Part shown: one piece after another, positions 60,202-64,000 of the stretch | Layout of the letters: each line of letters opens with the position of its first letter | Position numbering within the stretch: position 1 is the stretch's first letter | Assembly (NCBI GenBank): GCA_016704445.1 | Contig: JADJAE010000056.1 | Span: 1 to 64,000 of the forward strand | DNA: 64,000 bases | Origin: Deltaproteobacteria bacterium | GTDB taxonomy: Bacteria > Myxococcota_A > Polyangia > Polyangiales > Ga0077539 | Reading direction: 5' to 3' | Program-made: the position numbers and the translations under genes | The notes under the pieces: model-generated | Told to the model about the DNA's origin: nothing | Databases searched by the model: none | Seen by the model: the letters and a program-made list of their open reading frames with translations, nothing else

Positions 60202-61475
60202 GCGGGGCGAGCGCGCGGGAGCGGTTTCCGCTGTCGGCGCGCATCGTACTCGCGGTGGTGCTCGGGATCGTCGCGGCCCAGGTGCTCGGCCCCCGCGCGG
60301 CGGCGCTGGGCAACGTGGGGATGCTGGTGATCCGGGTGCTCAAGGCGCTCGCGACGCCGCTCATCCTCTTCGCGGTGCTCGACGCCTTCGCCCGCACGGA
60401 GATCCCCGGCCGCCAGGCCGTGCGCCTCTTCGGGCTCTCCTCCCTCAACGCCGTGGTCGCCATCGTCCTCGGGCTCGGCGTCTCCCACGCCCTCAACGCC
60501 GGCGCCCGCTGGCAGGGCCACCTCGACGAGCTCCTCGGCCCCGCCCACGCGGCCGCCGCCGCCCGTCCCCACGAGGGCGCCGCCCCGACGCTCGACCCGC
60601 TGACCAACCTCGGTCGGATGATCCCCGAGAGCGTGGTCGAGCCCTTCGTGAAGAACCAGGTCATCTCCGCGGTGCTCATCGCGGTCGCGCTGGGCGTGGC
60701 GCTGCGCTCGCTCAAGCGCGCCTCCGACCCCGCCCTGGCCTCGGCGATCGCCACCTGGGAGTCCTTCGCCCACGGGGGGCTCGCGCTCTTCAGCGGCGTG
60801 CTGCACGGCGTGGTGAAGCTGGTTCCCTTCGCGGTCTTCGCCGTGGTGGCGAGCGTGGTCTCCCGCACCGGCGTCGGGGTCTTCGCGGCGCTGGGGCCCT
60901 TCCTGGCGACGGTGCTTCTCGGGCTCTTCCTCCACGCCGTCGTCTGGTACGGGGTGCTGGTCTCCGTCGCCGCGAGGCGCTCACCGCTGGCCTTCTTCTC
61001 GGGCGCCGCGGACGCCGCGCTCACCGCCCTCTCCTGCGGGTCGAGCCTCGCGACGCTGCCCATCACCCTGCGCTGCCTCCAGGACAAGCTGAAGGTCTCC
61101 CCAGCCTCCGCGCGCCTCGCGGCCTGCGTGGGCACCAACCTCAACCACGACGGGATCATCCTCTACGAAGCGGCCGCGGCGATCTTCGTGACGCAGGCGC
61201 TGGGGACGCACCTGACGATCTCGCAGCAGGTGACCGTGGCGCTCTCCTCGGTGATGGCGGGCATCGGCATCGCTGGGGTTCCGGAGGCGGGGCTCATCAC
61301 GCTGCCGCTGGTGCTCGGCGCCGCGGGGGTGTCGGACGCGACGGTGACCGCGGTGGTGCCGCTGCTGCTGCCCATCGACTGGCTTGTGGGCCGCGGGCGC
61401 GCGGCGACCAACGTGCTCAGCGACATGGCCGTGGCCACGGTGCTCGACCGCTGGGAGTCGAAGTCATCGGGCTGA
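60198..61475 (+). CDS. Dicarboxylate/amino acid:cation symporter (SDF family)
   Basis: A 425-residue membrane transporter. The TTG at 60198 is taken as start because it overlaps the preceding stop (TTGA); no ATG is near. Eight membrane segments and two re-entrant loops of the GltP/GltPh fold are visible: LIRVLKALATPLILFAVLDAF, LSCGSSLATLPITL (the serine-rich HP1 loop), GTNLNHDGIILYEAAAAIF (the NMDGT-like segment, here NHDGI) and GIAGVPEAGLITLPLVL (HP2). The altered NMDGT motif suggests a substrate or coupling ion unlike that of the Na-glutamate type. It takes up dicarboxylates or amino acids with Na or H. Confidence 0.9.
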
Positions 61476-61488
61476 CAGCCCCGCTGTC
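61474..61488 (+). terminator. Small hairpin at the symporter stop
   Basis: GACAGC and GCTGTC flank CCC, giving a 6-bp stem overlapping the stop codon, followed by more GC-rich inverted sequence (CCGCGG repeats) to about 61515. There is no T run, so it is at best a weak intrinsic terminator or the start of a Rho-independent-like structure of GC-rich genomes. Confidence 0.25.
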
Positions 61489-61629
61489 CCCGCGGCGCCC
61501 GCTGCGCCCGCGGGTTGGAAACCCAATCGCTTGCGCGGCCTGGGGTCAGGCGCTGCACGCCGATGAAGTGGCCCCACGCCGTACCCCAGGCCAAGAGGCC
61601 TGAGCGAGATGTGTAGAAGGGAAAGGGTT

Positions 61630-61848
61630 TCAGTCCCGGACGTCGAGCGCGACGCGCCGCGGGGTGACGCCGGTGTTGAGGTAGAGCGTCCCGAAGACGA
61701 AGACCGCCGCCGCGGTGCCGAGCGCCGTGAGCAGGACGAGCCCGAGGCAGCCGAAGGCGAGGATCCGGGTGGTGCCGCCGCGAGCGGCCGGAGGGGGAGG
61801 AGGCTGCGCCTCCCAGGGCTGACGCTGCGGCGGAAAGGGTCCCGGGTG
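61630..61848 (-). pseudogene. Small membrane protein, start missing (frameshift or decay)
   Basis: A 72-residue open frame ends at a TGA at 61630 but has no start codon, because an in-frame TAG lies just upstream at 61849-61851. The sequence is clearly protein-like: PFPPQRQPWEAQPPPPP then ILAFGCLGLVLLTALGTAAAVFVFGTLYL, one membrane helix, and NTGVTPRRVALDVRD. Reading one frame over, a TTG just upstream would give MAPRPIAPG joining on to PFPPQ if a single base were removed at about 61838-61842. It therefore looks like another indel rather than natural decay. Function unknown; single-pass membrane protein with a Pro-rich cytoplasmic N-terminus. Confidence 0.5.
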
Positions 61849-61915
61849 CTATAGGGCGGGGAGCCAACGCGACGCGAGGGGCCCGGGTCAAGTGGCCGGT
61901 CAGAAGGACTGGCGG

Positions 61916-61956
61916 GATCACAACAATTGTGATCGGGGATCACAATTGTTGTGATC
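61916..61956. repeat. 41-base perfect palindrome with nested inverted repeats
   Basis: Two 19-base arms (61916-61934 and 61938-61956) are exact reverse complements around GGG. Each arm is itself an inverted repeat, GATCACAA-CAA-TTGTGATC and its complement, so the half-site GATCACAA occurs four times in alternating orientation. It is AT-rich in a very GC-rich setting. It lies about 175 bases upstream of the transposase start and may be an end of that element or an operator; see findings. Confidence 0.9.
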
Positions 61957-62131
61957 GAGCGGGCGGTCGGCTGTCCCGCCGGCGACGCCGATCGGCTTCG
62001 CGTCAATGCTCTCGCCACTGAGCCGCCGCCACCCGCCGCCACCCGCCGCCACCCCCGCAGGGCCCTGGGATCATTGGCAGGCGTAGCGGATCTGCGACGG
62101 CACGCCGGTCGCTCTGCCCGCGAGCGCATCG
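61957..62131. other. Leader of the transposase gene, with a 10-base tandem repeat
   Basis: No gene is visible. It contains three exact copies of CCGCCGCCAC (62023-62052), a minor GC-rich tandem repeat. An element end, promoter or origin of the IS91-type transposon could lie here but no conserved end could be recognised. Confidence 0.4.
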
Positions 62132-63642
62132 ATGCCCGACGGCGGTGTACATACCCACGTTGGCGCCCGCGACCCTGTCCGCGACGGGGTCGTGCATGGC
62201 CTCGTGCGCGATCACTTCGCGGCCTTCGCCGAGCAGGCGCAGGAGGGCGGCCGCGCGCTGCCGCGGTACGTCATCGAGGAGTTCGACGCCTTCCTTCGCT
62301 GCGGGGTGCTGGCCTGCGGCTTCATGCGCGCTCGGTGTCGGGGCTGCGGTCACGATCGGCTGGTGGCGTTCTCGTGCAAGCACCGCGGGGTGTGCTCGAG
62401 CTGCGGCGGGCGACGCATGAGCGAGACGGCGGCGCGGCAGTGCGATCGCGTGCTGCCAGCGGTGCCGTATCGCCAGTGGGTGCTCTCGCTGCCGTGGGAG
62501 CTGCGGATGCCGGTAGCGCGCGATCCGGCGCTGCTCAACGCGGTGTCGCGGGTGTTCTTCGAGGAGGTGCGGGAGTGGCTGCGGGCGGCGGCGGGAGTGG
62601 CCGCTCCGGGCGGGACGGTGGAGGCGGGCACCGTGACGTATGTGCAGAGATGGGGTGGAAGCTTGAATTTGAATCCGCACCTCCATGTTCTGGTGGCGGA
62701 TGGGGTGTTCGCATGCCGTGAGGATGGGACGTCGCCGACCTTCGTGGCGATCGCTGCGCCGACGCGCGACGACCTGCGTGGGGTGATCGCTCGGGTGATC
62801 GAGCGGCTGGACACGATCGCGCGCCGCCGGGCGAAGCGCGTAGGGGACGCGGACGGCGGTGGAAGCGACGACGCGATGGAGGGCCTGCGTCGCGCAGCGG
62901 GCGGACGTGGGACCTTCGCTCGGGTCGATGAGAAGGGTGCCCGCGATGACGGGAGCGAGGCTGACGAGCGGGCGCTCGCGCCGATGCTCGTGGCATCGTG
63001 TGGGCTCGTCGCAGAGATGGGTGGGTTCAACCTGCACGCGGGGGTGCGCGTCGAGGCCGACGACCGAAGCGCGCTGGAGCGGCTGTGCCGGTACATGGCG
63101 CGGCCCGCGGTGGCGGCGGGGCGCGTGACGCGGCTGCCTGATGGCAACGTCGCGTCGCCGCGCAGCGCGGGCGCCACGCATCGGGTGATGGGCCCGATGG
63201 AATTCATGGCGAGGCTGAGCGCTCTCGTGCCTCCGCCGAGGACGCCTTTGGTGCGCTACGCATGGGGTGTTCGCGCCACATTCGCCGTGGAGGTCCGCGG
63301 TGGTTCCGCTGCCGACCGTGGGAGCGCAGTGTCCCGGCGCGGCTTCGCCGGAGCACGCGAAGGAACAGGCGGCTCTTCCCGAGGCGAAGGGAGCCTCTGA
63401 AACCGCAGCGCCGGTGACGCCCAAGCGAAGCAGCGATCGCATCGACTGGGCAGAGCCTGTTGTGGCGGGTGTGGGGCGTCGACGCGCTTCGATGTGTTGG
63501 GTGCGGAGGACGGTTGAAGATGATCGCAGCGCTCACCGAGCGAGCTGGGATCGTGCGCATCCTGGAGCATCTGGGCGTGCCCACCGACGGTGCCCAGGAT
63601 GCGGCGCGCACGCGACGGTCCGTGATGGGCCGCGTGCGGTGA
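62132..63642 (+). pseudogene. IS91-family transposase split over three frames
   Basis: The first frame (62132 to about 63265) holds the zinc-binding region CRGCGHDRLVAFSCKHRGVCSSCGGRRM, LPAVPYRQWVLSLPWELR, the HUH-type nuclease strand LNLNPHLHVLVADGVF and MGPMEFMARLSALVPPPRTPLVRY. The expected next part, GVFAPHSPWRSAVVPLP to KRSSDRIDWAEP, is in the second frame (63261 to about 63455). The last, VWGVDALRCVGCGGRLKMIAALTERAGIVRILEHLGVPT, is in the third, with a stop at 63642. Joined length is about 500 residues, full size for the family. IS91 elements move by rolling-circle transposition. Both breaks are single-base shifts, so it may be intact in reality. Confidence 0.82.
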
Positions 63643-63864
63643 AGGTTGGGGGGGGGCGCCGTCCGTGGGATGCGGAGCGACGAAGGCCGTGGTGCGTGCG
63701 GGGTGGGCGCGAGCACGGCCGGTGGGGCGTTGGATTCGGTCAGCGAGCTCTCCCAGGAGATCCGGGAGGAGACCGCGGGAGCGGGCTTTTCGCATACAGG
63801 GATGATCTGTCGCCTGCCGCCGGCAGTTGCCTCTGGCGGTGCGGCGTTGAGTTCCCGACTTGCC
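63643..63864. other. Sequence between transposase and next gene
   Basis: About 220 bases with a run of nine G (around 63648-63656) and no convincing open frame. It may contain the 3' end of the IS91-type element; no inverted repeat was found and these elements do not need one. Confidence 0.35.
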
Positions 63865-64000
63865 TCAGCGGCAGAGCGGAGCCGCGGTGAAGCACGATTC
63901 GCGACCGAAGGGCTCAGGCGCCGCGAGGTCGCAGCAGCGCAGCTCGTCGTCGGCCATCCGAACGCAGGTCTCCCCGTCTTCGACCGAGAGGCTGGTCACG
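63865..64000 (-). CDS. C-terminal end of a cysteine-rich protein, start outside the window
   Basis: A frame open from the window edge to a TGA at 63865 gives 44 residues: VTSLSVEDGETCVRMADDELRC followed by CDLAAPEPFGRESCFTAAPLCR. Five cysteines in a short stretch suggest a secreted, disulfide-bonded tail. The composition is coding-like for this genome. The family cannot be told from the fragment. Confidence 0.45.
   Translation of the reverse strand, partial: VTSLSVEDGETCVRMADDELRCCDLAAPEPFGRESCFTAAPLCR

Noticed and set aside
61609..61854. 81-codon plus-strand frame after the symporter
   Set aside because: It is the antisense of the small membrane-protein frame, highly charged and Arg/Glu-rich, with no recognisable features.
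62132..63642. Two separate genes in the transposase region
   Set aside because: The three frames join in order to give the known IS91 transposase sequence, so a single broken gene is the better reading.

Overview
The window reads as a piece of a very GC-rich (around 70% or more by eye) member of the Myxococcota, probably Polyangia and plausibly a Sandaracinaceae-like lineage. This is inferred from the base composition, three Hanks-type Ser/Thr kinases with long Pro/Ala linkers and a membrane segment, an OmpA-type protein with calcium-binding TSP3 repeats, many lipoproteins with Asp/Ala/Pro-rich N-termini, and DUF3160, DUF1111, imelysin and TerB-like proteins. No rRNA, tRNA or CRISPR array was seen. 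Coding density is high, and many neighbouring genes overlap by 4 bases (ATGA or GTGA), so several operons can be read directly from the sequence.

Layout. 0-3.4 kb (minus): a truncated outer-membrane protein, xseB and a HEAT-repeat protein, divergent from a zinc-ribbon kinase (3.4-4.9 kb). 4.9-10.4 kb: a GNAT enzyme, a TerB-like protein, galT, a frameshifted aminotransferase, an orphan type IV pilin and an acyl-CoA dehydrogenase. 10.4-14.9 kb (minus): aguA-aguB-ldcA-ruvX-mltG, joining agmatine catabolism to cell-wall recycling and trimming. 15-18.3 kb (plus): a SprT/DUF2786 protein and a DUF3160 lipoprotein. 18.3-24.8 kb (minus): a lipoprotein, then a likely operon of metallophosphoesterase, kinase, M1 peptidase and GNAT. 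24.9-28.7 kb (plus): a five-gene, 4-base-overlap operon of an RlmI-like methyltransferase, a HAD phosphatase, a membrane-anchored unknown, a second methyltransferase and a DUF167 protein. 29.3-33.4 kb (minus): the third kinase and the OmpA/TSP3 protein. 33.5-36.8 kb (plus): mpl and an RNase R-type exonuclease.

36.8-45.3 kb (minus) is the most distinctive block. It is an eight-gene, almost gapless run in the order nirK (copper nitrite reductase fused to cytochrome c), nirV, a SCO copper chaperone, an outer-membrane protein, a Crp/Fnr regulator, a radical SAM/SPASM protein, hemY and nnrS. It looks like a self-contained nitrite-reduction and NO-handling operon with its own regulator and haem-related functions; no NO reductase gene is present here. 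45.5-48.7 kb (minus): an NtrY-like histidine kinase, an outer-membrane protein and an enoyl-reductase-like SDR. 48.7-55.6 kb (plus): pqqD-pqqE without pqqA, B or C, followed by an unrecognised 376-residue protein, a DUF1111 di-haem protein, an imelysin, a phospholipase C-like lipoprotein and a P460-like haem protein. 55.6-61.5 kb: two lipoproteins, a zinc-ribbon protein, an acyl-CoA dehydrogenase and an SDF symporter. 61.6-64 kb: a small membrane-protein remnant, a nested AT-rich palindrome, an IS91-type transposase in three frames and the end of another gene.

Caution. At least eleven genes, including conserved housekeeping ones such as mpl, are interrupted by single-base shifts, mostly in short G or C runs and in both directions. 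The simplest reading is residual indel error in the assembly, not real gene loss. Such genes are given as one feature spanning both frames.
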